The position numbers and the translations under genes were made by a program. Shown piece after piece: positions 24,265 to 31,893 of a stretch of DNA of 44,598 bases. Origin of the DNA: Candidatus Latescibacterota bacterium. GTDB lineage: Bacteria > Latescibacterota > UBA2968 > UBA8231. The notes under the pieces were generated by a model. That model saw nothing but the letters and a program-made list of their open reading frames with translations, did not search any database and was not told the origin of the DNA. The number at the start of each line of letters is the position of its first letter. The stretch's first letter is position 1. The stretch covers positions 1-44,598 of the forward strand of contig JADZBP010000019.1 of assembly GCA_020852055.1 (NCBI GenBank). Direction: 5' to 3'.

Positions 24265-25326
24265 TCAGTTGAGGCTGTAGGTCTCGTAGGGCTGGGTGCA
24301 GGGATTGCCCCGGCTCAGGTGCATACGCCCGGCATCGGCCTCGATGATCACCGAGAAGACGCTGACCCAGAACCCGGTGGTGGGATGGTCGTTGGCGTGC
24401 CGGCAGATGGAGCGGGGAAAATCCTGGTGGTCGCGCAGGGCTTGCTTGAGGGTCTCCAGGCCCACCGGGCCGCCCGCAGCCTGCAGCAGGTGGTCGATGC
24501 GCTGCTTGCGCGGCCCAGACTGGATCAACTCGGGAAAGGATTCGTTGATGGGCTGCAGTTCGGGGTGCAGGCAGTGGTTGGTATGGGTGACCAGGCCGCT
24601 GCCCGAGTCGCGCAGCACGTGGACCTGGTCCACGGTCACCTCCAGGTCGGCAGGGCCCTGCGGGGTGGCCAGGATGATGTTGGCTGGAATGGCCCGCTGG
24701 GCGCGGGCCACCGCCTCGACGGCCCCGTCGAGGGAGGTGGCCTCATAGATGCCGCGCACCGTGTAGTAGTGCGGCACCCCCAGGGGCCGGCTGGGCGCCG
24801 GCAGGGTGTTCATACACAGGCCGATGCCCTCGCTGTTGAGGCCGATGTAGGCGATCAGGCCGGCCTGGGTCGCGGTCATCAGCGCCGGCTTGCCCTCGGG
24901 CCGGCGCGTCAGCACCACGGTGAAGGGGTCGAGGGCCGTGTCGTTGTCCCAGTTCTGGCCCACCACGTTTCCGGGTCCGGCCGCCCGGGGCGCCAGGGCG
25001 AAGGAGGTGCAGCCGGCCTCCTTTTCGGGCTGGAGCTGGTTGCGGATCTGCAGCAGGATCAACTCGTCCAGCGGCACCCCCGAGCTGTGGGCCACCCCGC
25101 GCAATTCTGCGACCATATCCGGGCTGTACGCCTCGACGTGGGGCAGGGTGGCGGCGGCCAGGGCCAGGGCCTTCTCGCGGGAGATGCGCACGGTCTTGTT
25201 GACCCGTTCGAGGGCGATGGCGGCAAAGCCGCGCACCTCCTCGCGGGCGGCCTCGCCGAGCTGGCAACCCAGCGCAAAGGGCGGGCCGCTGACGGTGATT
25301 TCGCGGTAGCGGGTGGGCGTGGTCAT
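24265..25326 (-). CDS. C45-family autoproteolytic acyltransferase/amidohydrolase
   Basis: The 353-residue enzyme belongs to the Ntn-hydrolase family typified by acyl-CoA:6-aminopenicillanic acid acyltransferase. The N-terminal helical part contains GxxxGEAAREEV. The expected self-cleavage site is before Cys106 in EAGCTSFAL, which becomes the nucleophile. Downstream are NWDNDT and GLNSEGIGLCMNTL as in other family members. Such enzymes cleave or form amide bonds; bacterial substrates are mostly unknown. No signal peptide is seen. It is coupled between the CorA-like gene (four bases) and the uronate-dehydrogenase-like gene (12 bases). Confidence 0.87.
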   Translation of the reverse strand: MTTPTRYREITVSGPPFALGCQLGEAAREEVRGFAAIALERVNKTVRISREKALALAAATLPHVEAYSPDMVAELRGVAHSSGVPLDELILLQIRNQLQPEKEAGCTSFALAPRAAGPGNVVGQNWDNDTALDPFTVVLTRRPEGKPALMTATQAGLIAYIGLNSEGIGLCMNTLPAPSRPLGVPHYYTVRGIYEATSLDGAVEAVARAQRAIPANIILATPQGPADLEVTVDQVHVLRDSGSGLVTHTNHCLHPELQPINESFPELIQSGPRKQRIDHLLQAAGGPVGLETLKQALRDHQDFPRSICRHANDHPTTGFWVSVFSVIIEADAGRMHLSRGNPCTQPYETYSLN

Positions 25327-25330
25327 GAGG

Positions 25331-26245
25331 TCACCATTTTTTGTAGCGCCAGAAGAGGAAGAACCCCATCACCGAGAACAGGGCCAGGCCCAGCACCATC
25401 CAGAAGGCGCCGGGGTGGTCCTCCATGGGGATGCGCACGTTCATGGAAAAGGCGCTCACCACAAAGGTGGGCACCATGATGGCGATGGTGATGATGTTGA
25501 GGGTCTTCATCAGCACGTTGAGGTTGTTGCTGACGATGGAGGCCCGCGCGTCCATCAGGCCGGCGAGGATATTGGAGTAGATCTCGGCCTGCCGAAAGCA
25601 CTGGTTGTTCTCGATGATGATGTCCTCCAGCAGTTCGACGCTCTCGGGGCTGAAGCCGATCTTGGCGGCGCTGTTCTTCAGGCGCTCGAAGACCGCGGCA
25701 TTGGAGTTGAGGGCGTTGAGATAGTAGACCAGGCTCTTCTCGAGGCTGAAGAGGTTGATGAGGTACTTGTTCTCCAGGGAAACGTTGATCTTGTGCTCGA
25801 GGTCCTCGGAGATCATGTTGACGATCTTGAGGTGCTCGCGGTAGTGGAAGATGTTGCGGTAGATCAGCCGCAGCAGCACCTCGTGCAGGGAGCGGACGGC
25901 GGTGAAGATCCGCGCCTCGAAGAGCGCCGCCTCATCGGGGGCGACGATCACCAGGCGATCGCGAAAGAGGAAAAAACCCATCGAGGTCACCCGAAAGAGG
26001 AAGTCGTCCTCGTTGGAGTAGTTCTTGGGTTTTTTCAGGATCATGGCCTGGTGCGAAGGCTCGAACTCCAGGCGCGGCAACTCGTCGGGGTCCATCGTCG
26101 AGTTGAGGGTGTGCTCGTCGAGCAGCAGGGTCTCGGTGAGGTACTTGCGTTCTTCCTCGGTCGGATTGACGAAAACCAGGATCTCGCCCTGACCCTGGTC
26201 GCAGGCAATCACCTTGCCGTCGGATAGTTGATAGGATTTCTGCAT
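25331..26245 (-). CDS. CorA-family divalent cation transporter with SMN in place of GMN
   Basis: The 304-residue protein has the CorA layout: a soluble N-terminal alpha/beta domain, a long stalk helix (about 120-240) and two C-terminal membrane helices (about 249-268 and 280-300) with a basic tail. The selectivity motif at the end of helix 1, normally GMN, reads SMN at 267-269. GMN is the hallmark of magnesium selectivity, whereas GIN occurs in the zinc transporter ZntB. The Ser form may belong to a CorA-like subgroup or alter ion preference. It is 30 bases downstream of the oxidoreductase gene. Its link to the sugar and amidase genes of the operon is unclear. Confidence 0.9.
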   Translation of the reverse strand: MQKSYQLSDGKVIACDQGQGEILVFVNPTEEERKYLTETLLLDEHTLNSTMDPDELPRLEFEPSHQAMILKKPKNYSNEDDFLFRVTSMGFFLFRDRLVIVAPDEAALFEARIFTAVRSLHEVLLRLIYRNIFHYREHLKIVNMISEDLEHKINVSLENKYLINLFSLEKSLVYYLNALNSNAAVFERLKNSAAKIGFSPESVELLEDIIIENNQCFRQAEIYSNILAGLMDARASIVSNNLNVLMKTLNIITIAIMVPTFVVSAFSMNVRIPMEDHPGAFWMVLGLALFSVMGFFLFWRYKKW

Positions 26246-26275
26246 GTCGGCACCTTTCGTCTAGGGACGCCGATT

Positions 26276-27253
26276 TTATTGCCTGACTACGAGCACCACC
26301 TTGCCGATGTTGCGGTTTTCCGCCAAGAGCTGGTGGGCCTCGGCGGCCCGGGTTATCGGCAGTGCCGTTTCGATCACCGGGGCGATGCGGCCCGCCGCCA
26401 TCCGGGGCCAGAAGCGGATGGCGAAGCCCTCGACGATGCGGGTCTTTTCCTCCAGCGAGCGGCTGCGCAGGAGCGAGCCGATCAGCCGCAGCCGCTTGCG
26501 CAGCACCAGCCCCAGGTCGATGGGCGCCGTCGGGCCGCCCAGCAGGGCGATGAGCACCAGCCGTCCCTTGAGCTTGAGGGCTTTCAGGTTGCGTTCCAGG
26601 TAGGCGCCGCCCGAGATGTCGAGGATCACGTCCACCCCGCCCAGGCGCTCCTGCACCGCGGCGGCGAAATCCTCCTCGCGATAGTCGACGGCCAACTCGG
26701 CGCCCAGTTCCAGGCTGCGGCGGCGTTTTTCCGGGGAGCCAGCGGTGACCGCCACCCGGCAGCCCTCGGCGCGGGCCAGTTGGATGGCCGCCGTGCCCAC
26801 CCCGCTGGCGCCGCCGTGGATCAGCACCGATTCGCCGGCTTGCAACTGGGCCTCCATGAAGAGGTTCACAAAGGCGGTGTAGAAGACCTCGGGAAAGGCC
26901 GCGGCTTTGACAAAATCCCAGTCGGCGGGCAGGCGCACCAGCAGCGGTGCGGGCACGGCGATGCGTTCGGCGTACCCACCCCCGGCCAGCAGGGCGCAGA
27001 CCCGTTCACCGACCTGCCAGCCCGTCACGCCGGGGCCCAGGCCGGCCACCACCCCGGCCATCTCCAGCCCCAGGTAGGAGGGCGCTCCCGGAGGAGGCGG
27101 GTAATTGCCGGCCCGCTGCAGCAGGTCGGCCCGGTTGACGGCGGTGGCATGGATATCCACCAGCACCTCTCCGGGTCCGGGGACCGGGTCGGGGACTTCG
27201 GCCCAGCGCAGCGCGCGCTCGGGGCTTGTTTCGTCGACGAGAATGGCTTTCAT
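26276..27253 (-). CDS. Zinc-independent NAD(P)H:quinone oxidoreductase, PIG3/QOR-like
   Basis: The 325-residue medium-chain dehydrogenase/reductase has the PIG3-type signature NRADLLQRAGNYPPPPG near residues 40-55 and GLEMAGVV. The NADPH-binding loop is GGASGVGTAAIQLA. The structural-zinc cysteine cluster of alcohol dehydrogenases is absent, as expected of quinone oxidoreductases. The enzyme probably reduces quinones or enones with NADPH. It is the first gene of the seven-gene - strand unit. No ribosome-binding site precedes its ATG at 27253. Confidence 0.92.
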   Translation of the reverse strand: MKAILVDETSPERALRWAEVPDPVPGPGEVLVDIHATAVNRADLLQRAGNYPPPPGAPSYLGLEMAGVVAGLGPGVTGWQVGERVCALLAGGGYAERIAVPAPLLVRLPADWDFVKAAAFPEVFYTAFVNLFMEAQLQAGESVLIHGGASGVGTAAIQLARAEGCRVAVTAGSPEKRRRSLELGAELAVDYREEDFAAAVQERLGGVDVILDISGGAYLERNLKALKLKGRLVLIALLGGPTAPIDLGLVLRKRLRLIGSLLRSRSLEEKTRIVEGFAIRFWPRMAAGRIAPVIETALPITRAAEAHQLLAENRNIGKVVLVVRQ

Positions 27254-27257
27254 AAGA

Positions 27258-27266
27258 TGTTATACT
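27258..27266 (+). promoter_or_regulatory. Extended -10 promoter candidate for the Ldh-family gene
   Basis: TGTTATACT is a TGn-extended -10 element close to consensus in the 86-bp divergent spacer, about 75 bases before the rightward ATG. No convincing -35 is present. I could not find a matching promoter for the leftward operon. Confidence 0.4.
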
Positions 27267-27339
27267 TTGCTGTATTTGCCAGATCGGCGCAAGCGCCCCC
27301 GGCGCCGGTGGCCCCCCACCTCATCCGGGAAGGACGACC

Positions 27340-28395
27340 ATGAGCGAGATCATCATCCTGTCGGCAGCCCAGGCCCAGGAGTTTTGTATGGAGGTGCTGG
27401 CCCAGGCCGGGGTGCCCCTTGGGGAAGCTCGGATCTGCACCGAGAGCCTGCTGGATGCCAGCCTGCGCGGGGTGGACAGCCATGGGGTGGCCATGTTGCC
27501 CACCTATATCGAGCGCATCCGCTCCGGGCAGATCGTCCCGGGCCGGGCTCTGGTCATCCGGCAGGAAGGGCCGGCCACGGCCCTGTGTGACGGGCAGCAG
27601 GGCCTGGGGCCGGTACTGGCCTGCGCGGCCATGGACCTGGCCCTGACCAAGGCCCGCCAGTGCGGCGTGGGCGCGGTGAATCTGGTGGATGGCAACTATG
27701 CGGGGGCCCTGGCTTTTTATGCCGAGCGGCCCGCCCGCCAGGGTCTGCTGGGGCTGTGTGCGGCCAACTCCACCCCCCGCGTGGCGCCCCAGGGCGGCCG
27801 GGAAGGGTTGCACGGCACCAACCCCATCGCCTACGCCGTCCCCACCCTGGGTGGAGAGCCGATGGTCTTCGACGCAGCCACCGGCCACGCCGCCGCCCGC
27901 GTCAAGCAGGCCTTCGAGGAAGGTCGCCCCATCGCCCCCGACATCGCCCTGGACCGCGAAGGCCGCCCCACCACCGATGCCGCCGCCGCCCTGGCCGGGG
28001 TCCTGTTGCCGGTGGGCGGGGCCCTGGGCTATGGGCTGGGCCTGCTGGTGGACCTGCTCTGCGGCGGCCTGGCCGGCGGGCCCTGCGGCCGCGACGTGCC
28101 GCCGGTCACCGAACTGAAGCAGCCCTACGGCTGCGGCTTCTTTGCCCTGGTGCTGGACCCGGCCCGGTTTGGAGGAGTGGCGTGTTTCGCCGAACGGGTG
28201 GCTTTCCTGGCCGAAAGCGCCCGTGCCACCCCGCCGGCCGCCGGGGTGGACCAGGTGCGGGCCCCCGGGGATCGGGCCCGCCAGGAGCAGGCCCGGCGCC
28301 GGCAGCAGGGTATTCCCTTTAGTGGCCAGCGCTGGCAGGTGGTGCTGGACAAATTGGCGGGCCTGGGTGTGGAGGTGGGCCGCTGGCGGGGGTAA
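27340..28395 (+). CDS. Ldh-family oxidoreductase (malate/L-lactate/ureidoglycolate dehydrogenase fold), divergent
   Basis: The 351-residue product keeps the family's N-terminal signature RGVDSHG (43-49) with His48, and later STPRVAP, GTNPIAYAVP and GRPTTDA. Family members are NAD(P)-dependent 2-hydroxyacid dehydrogenases. Several usually conserved stretches differ: the NHxG loop reads GNYAG, the DMATS-like segment reads DAATG, and GHKGyGL reads GALGYGL. The substrate or activity may therefore differ, or it may be inactive. GGGAAGG precedes the ATG. It is transcribed away from the quinone oxidoreductase operon; the next gene starts 89 bases later. Confidence 0.88.
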   Translation: MSEIIILSAAQAQEFCMEVLAQAGVPLGEARICTESLLDASLRGVDSHGVAMLPTYIERIRSGQIVPGRALVIRQEGPATALCDGQQGLGPVLACAAMDLALTKARQCGVGAVNLVDGNYAGALAFYAERPARQGLLGLCAANSTPRVAPQGGREGLHGTNPIAYAVPTLGGEPMVFDAATGHAAARVKQAFEEGRPIAPDIALDREGRPTTDAAAALAGVLLPVGGALGYGLGLLVDLLCGGLAGGPCGRDVPPVTELKQPYGCGFFALVLDPARFGGVACFAERVAFLAESARATPPAAGVDQVRAPGDRARQEQARRRQQGIPFSGQRWQVVLDKLAGLGVEVGRWRG

Positions 28396-28484
28396 TTCTT
28401 GCTTGGGGCAGGGCGAACGCCTACATTTGTACAATTGTCCGGCTCCCCAGTCGGCATCCCCGCAGTCAGCGTTCAAACTCAATC

Positions 28485-29006
28485 ATGACCAATATCGAGA
28501 TCAAGGCGTACTGCCAGGATCTGGGGCGCGCCGAGAGGAATCTCAATGCCCTGGGCGCCGGGCCGGCGGGCACCTTCCACCAGCGCGATACCTATTTCCG
28601 GGTCGCGGAGGGTCGGTTGAAGTTGCGCCAGATCGGCCCCGACGAGGCCCACCTGATCTACTATCGCCGCGAGAACCTGCCGGGACCCAAGCGCAGCGAT
28701 TACGACCTGGCCTTCACCACCGATCCCGAGGCCATGCGCAATATGTTGTGCCGGGTGCTGGGCACCTGGATCGAGGTGGAAAAGACCCGCCAGGTCTGGT
28801 TGTGGGAGAACGTGCGCATCCACCTGGACGAGGTGAAGGATCTGGGCCAGTTCGTGGAGTTGGAGGCAGTGACCGAAGAGCAGAAGCTGGAGGAGGGCCA
28901 TGCCCGGGTCGAGACCCTGATGCGGGCCCTGGAGATCCGACCCGACCAGCTGATTGGCGAATCCTACAGCGACCTGCTGGCGGCTGGCGCCGCCCAGGTT
29001 TCCTGA
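28485..29006 (+). CDS. CYTH-domain protein (CyaB-like class IV adenylate cyclase / triphosphatase fold)
   Basis: The 173-residue protein fits the CYTH triphosphate tunnel fold. It has the N-terminal NIEIKAY in place of ExExK, a QRDTYFRV strand, RLKLRQIG, YYRRENL, and GQFVELEAV near the C-terminal third, with alternating charged residues lining the tunnel. CYTH enzymes act on triphosphates: inorganic, thiamine or ATP to cAMP. The bacterial CyaB-like branch is often of unknown substrate. The first Glu of the signature is Asn here, a variant common in this branch. It precedes zapA by 11 bases; no ribosome-binding site is obvious. Confidence 0.88.
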   Translation: MTNIEIKAYCQDLGRAERNLNALGAGPAGTFHQRDTYFRVAEGRLKLRQIGPDEAHLIYYRRENLPGPKRSDYDLAFTTDPEAMRNMLCRVLGTWIEVEKTRQVWLWENVRIHLDEVKDLGQFVELEAVTEEQKLEEGHARVETLMRALEIRPDQLIGESYSDLLAAGAAQVS

Positions 29007-29017
29007 GCGAGGGGACC

Positions 29018-29401
29018 ATGGCCGACAAAGGCAAGCAGATCCAGGGAGTACTGGTCCATATCCTGGGCGAGGAGTACCGCATCGCCAGTGAGGGCGATCC
29101 GGCCGAGGTGCAGCGGGTGGCCGAATACGTGGATCGCAAGATGCGCGAGCTGCTCTCCCGCCAGGGCAGTCTGCCCCGGGGCAAGGTGGCGGTGCTGGCG
29201 GCCATGGATATCGCCGCCGAATTGCTCAACGTGCTGCAGGAGCGCCAGTTGATCGCCGAAAAGGCCCACGAACGGATCGACCAGTTGAGCCGGCTGATCG
29301 ACGAGCGGGCCAGCCTTTCGGCCGCCCAGACCGAAAGCTCTCCCCTGGAGCGGCTCTTCCGCGCTCCGGTAGCCCGGAAACAGAACCTCCCCGCCTCCTG
29401 A
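29018..29401 (+). CDS. zapA: ZapA-like cell-division protein
   Basis: The 127-residue protein begins with the ZapA globular domain (about 8-60), including VHILGEEYRIASEGDPAEVQ and VAEYVDRKMREL, followed by KVAVLAAMDIAAELL and a long coiled-coil helix (about 70-105). ZapA binds FtsZ and bundles its filaments at the division site. GAGG lies a few bases before the ATG. It stands 11 bases after the CYTH gene and 11 before a FliL-like lipoprotein gene, so the three are likely co-transcribed. No other division gene is present here. Confidence 0.88.
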   Translation: MADKGKQIQGVLVHILGEEYRIASEGDPAEVQRVAEYVDRKMRELLSRQGSLPRGKVAVLAAMDIAAELLNVLQERQLIAEKAHERIDQLSRLIDERASLSAAQTESSPLERLFRAPVARKQNLPAS

Positions 29402-29412
29402 GCTACACGCCG

Positions 29413-29802
29413 ATGAAGCGCCTCGCTCTGTGCTGCCTGTGCTGGTTGCTGGCAGCCGGTGGTTGTGCCGGCACCCTCCAGTACAAACACGAAGACTGCC
29501 CGGTATACGACGCCCTGGAGCCGGTCCGCGCCAACCCGGCGGGGGCTCCCGACCGCCATCTGCAGGTGCAGATGGTATTCCGGGTCTGTCCGCCCCAATT
29601 GGGCCTGGAGGAGATCCAGCGCAAGCGCATCGAGCTCAAACACGAAATGCTGGTCCTGCTCAGCAGCAAGGATGCCGCGTACCTGGCCGATCCGCTGCGA
29701 GTTGAAAAGCTGCAGCGGGAGATCCTGCCCCTGGTCAACCAGAAGGTGCTCAAGAAGAGCAAGGTGGTCGAGGTGCTGATCACTGGTTTCGAATTGCAGT
29801 AA
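29413..29802 (+). CDS. FliL-domain-like lipoprotein
   Basis: The 129-residue product starts with a lipoprotein signal (lipobox AAGGC, Cys18). Residues about 47-129 resemble the C-terminal domain of flagellar FliL: HLQVQMVFRV, a helix with KHEMLVLLSSKD, AYLADPLRVEKLQREILPLVNQ and a final VVEVLITGFELQ strand. FliL is normally tethered by a membrane helix, sits around the stator, and is encoded with flagellar motor genes. This copy is lipid-anchored and no flagellar gene lies next to it. The fold assignment is by pattern and needs a profile search. It may act as a stomatin-like scaffold in the periplasm. Confidence 0.65.
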   Translation: MKRLALCCLCWLLAAGGCAGTLQYKHEDCPVYDALEPVRANPAGAPDRHLQVQMVFRVCPPQLGLEEIQRKRIELKHEMLVLLSSKDAAYLADPLRVEKLQREILPLVNQKVLKKSKVVEVLITGFELQ

Positions 29803-29809
29803 TCCCCCC

Positions 29810-31168
29810 CTATCCCTGCAGCAATTCCTCCGCCTCTTCGCACAGCGCCGCCGCTTCCATAGGGGTGGTGCTTTCGGCGATGATGCGCACGATGGGCTCG
29901 GTGTTGGAGGCCCGCAGGTGGATCCAGGGGCATTCGAGCCGGCCGCTCAGGTACAGTTTGACGCCGTCCACCACCGGATGGGCATAAGCTGAAGGGTGCC
30001 GGCGGCGCAGTTGGTCGAGGGCGCCAGCTAGCTGGGCCGGGGTGCAATCCACCTTGCGTTTGTCGATGCTGTAGCGCGGCAGCTCGGTCAGCCAGGCGGC
30101 CAGTGGCTGCCGGGCCAGGGATTCGAGCACGATGGCCACCCCCAGGGCTGCGTCCCGGCCCGGGTCCACCTCGGTGAGCACCACCCCCCCGTTGCCTTCT
30201 CCCCCGATCACCGCCCCCACCTCGATCATCTTCTCCACCACGTTCACCTCGCCCACCGGGGTGAGCACCACCGGGCACTGGCGCGTCAGCGCCGCGTCGC
30301 TGACCAGCTGGGAGGTGGAGAGGGTGGTGACCACGGTGCCCCGCCGCCTGGCTCCCACGGCCAGGACTGCCAGGGCCAGGGTGTAGTCCTCTCCTACCGG
30401 CAGGCCGTCTTCCCCTACCAGCGCTACCCGGTCGGCATCGGGATCGACGGCAAAACCGATGGTGCTCTGGCTCTGGCGCACGGCCTGACCCAGCTCCACG
30501 AGGTTGGCCGGCACCGGCTCGGGCTCGTGGGCGAAGCGGCCGTGCGGCTCGCCGTGGATGAAGTGGGCCTCCACCTCGAGGGCCTGCAGCAACTGGGGCA
30601 GAAGCAGGCCACCGGCCCCGTTGCAGGGGTCCACTGCCACCCGCAGGTGCGCCCGGCGGATACGCTCCACTTCCACAGCGGCCAGGATGCGCTCCAGGTG
30701 CAGGCGTTGGACCAGAGCCGAATCCACCTGCTCCAGGGAGCCCCCTGCACGGGGGACAAAGGCCTGCGTGTGAAAGAGGGCTTCGACCTCCTTGCCCTGG
30801 GCGGCATTGAGGAAGATGCCGTCGCCGCGGATCAGTTTGAGGCCGTTCCAGGGCTGGGGGTTGTGGCTGGCGGTGAGGATGATCGCCCCGGCGGCCCCCA
30901 GTTCGGTGACCATCAGTTTGGCTCCCGGCGTGGAACACAGGCCCAGATCGAGCACCTGGCAGCCCATCTGCTGTAAGGCGGCGGCGCAGGCGCGGCTGAG
31001 CGCCTCGCCCGAGGGCCGGGGGTCGCGGGCCAGCACCACCTTGCGGCCGGCCCCCAGCCAGGTGCCGAAAGCGGCGGCAAAACGGGCGGCGACCTCCTCG
31101 GTGAGGGACTGACCGACAATGCCGCGGATGCCGGAGATGCTGATGATGAGGGGGGCGTTCTGGCTCAT
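29810..31168 (-). CDS. Phosphohexomutase (phosphoglucosamine/phosphomannomutase family)
   Basis: The 452-residue enzyme has the four-domain alpha-D-phosphohexomutase pattern: the active-site phosphoserine Ser101 in TASHNP, the metal-binding DPDADR at 242-247, the sugar-binding GEGNGG at 323-328 and the phosphate-binding RASNTEP at 419-425. It interconverts hexose 6- and 1-phosphates for cell-wall or glycan precursors. The sugar loop GEGNGG differs from the GEMSGH of phosphomannomutases and fits the glucosamine/mannose type found in archaeal and diverse bacterial proteins, so the precise sugar is open. It is convergent with the FliL-like gene with a seven-base gap. Confidence 0.92.
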   Translation of the reverse strand: MSQNAPLIISISGIRGIVGQSLTEEVAARFAAAFGTWLGAGRKVVLARDPRPSGEALSRACAAALQQMGCQVLDLGLCSTPGAKLMVTELGAAGAIILTASHNPQPWNGLKLIRGDGIFLNAAQGKEVEALFHTQAFVPRAGGSLEQVDSALVQRLHLERILAAVEVERIRRAHLRVAVDPCNGAGGLLLPQLLQALEVEAHFIHGEPHGRFAHEPEPVPANLVELGQAVRQSQSTIGFAVDPDADRVALVGEDGLPVGEDYTLALAVLAVGARRRGTVVTTLSTSQLVSDAALTRQCPVVLTPVGEVNVVEKMIEVGAVIGGEGNGGVVLTEVDPGRDAALGVAIVLESLARQPLAAWLTELPRYSIDKRKVDCTPAQLAGALDQLRRRHPSAYAHPVVDGVKLYLSGRLECPWIHLRASNTEPIVRIIAESTTPMEAAALCEEAEELLQG

Positions 31169-31219
31169 GTGCGGGTCTGCTCCATTGGGGGCGCGAAGCG
31201 ATTGGCTAAAAATATCTGT

Positions 31220-31247
31220 TTGACAGGAAAGTCAGGTTGTATATCTT
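31220..31247 (+). promoter_or_regulatory. Sigma-70 promoter of the signalling operon
   Basis: A consensus TTGACA (31220-31225) is followed after 16 bases by TATCTT (31242-31247). The predicted transcription start near 31254 excludes TTG at 31237 as a start codon and supports GTG at 31291. It would drive the five genes up to 37135. Confidence 0.6.
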
Positions 31248-31274
31248 ATGTCACGAATGCCGCCAAATCCTTCC

Positions 31275-31280
31275 GGAGGT
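31275..31280 (+). promoter_or_regulatory. Ribosome-binding site deciding the HTH-receiver start
   Basis: GGAGGT lies ten bases before GTG at 31291. No comparable site precedes the in-frame TTG at 31237. Confidence 0.6.
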
Positions 31281-31290
31281 AGACCAGTAC

Positions 31291-31893
31291 GTGGCCAAAA
31301 CCGTATTGACGACCGGCGAAATTGCGCAATACTGCAAGGTCAATTTCCGCACTGTCATCCGTTGGATCAAGCGGGGACACCTCAAAGCATATCAATTGCC
31401 CGGGCGGGGCGACAACCGGGTGGAGGTGAGCGATTTCCTCCGCTTCCTCGAACAATACAACATGCCGGTCCCCGAGGATTTCGTCCATACCGCTCCACGC
31501 GCCCTCATCGTCGACGACGACCAGGCAATGGCCCGGAGCATCCAGCGGGTCCTGCGCCGCGCGGGTTTCGAGACCCAGATTGCCCTCGATGGCTTCAGTG
31601 CGGGTGCGCTGATGGAATCCTTTGCCCCCGACGTGATGACCCTCGATCTGCGTATGCCCGGACTAGGGGGCCTCGATGTGCTCAGTTTCGTGCGCAGCCA
31701 CCCGCGCCTGCGGGCCATCAAGATCATCGTGGTCTCGGGCCTGCCCAGGGCGCGACTCGACGAGGCGCTGGCCAAAGGCGCCGATGAGGTGCTGGAAAAG
31801 CCCTTTGAGAATGCCGTGCTGGTAGCCAAGGCCACCCGCCTGGCAGGTGTCGAGGCGCGGCCTATGGAAGCAGGTAAAAGTGGTGAAATCTGA
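31291..31893 (+). CDS. Helix-turn-helix/receiver protein with reversed domain order
   Basis: The 200-residue product starts with an excisionase/MerR-like DNA-binding domain (about 5-60; LTTGEIAQYCKVNFRTVIRWIKRGHL with a wing VEVSDFLRFL). It ends with a two-component receiver (about 68-190) with acidic DDD at 75-77, phospho-acceptor Asp119 in TLDLRMP and Lys170 in LEKPF. Response regulators usually have the receiver first. The DNA-binding domain type is also unusual for them. It heads an operon with a PAS kinase whose start overlaps its end by 11 bases, so that kinase is the likely phosphodonor. The GTG start is explained by the promoter and ribosome-binding site. Confidence 0.88.
   Translation: MAKTVLTTGEIAQYCKVNFRTVIRWIKRGHLKAYQLPGRGDNRVEVSDFLRFLEQYNMPVPEDFVHTAPRALIVDDDQAMARSIQRVLRRAGFETQIALDGFSAGALMESFAPDVMTLDLRMPGLGGLDVLSFVRSHPRLRAIKIIVVSGLPRARLDEALAKGADEVLEKPFENAVLVAKATRLAGVEARPMEAGKSGEI

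Noticed and set aside
31237-31290. TTG start adding 18 residues (with CHEC) to the HTH-receiver protein
   Set aside because: It falls between the -35 and -10 elements of the promoter and has no good ribosome-binding site.
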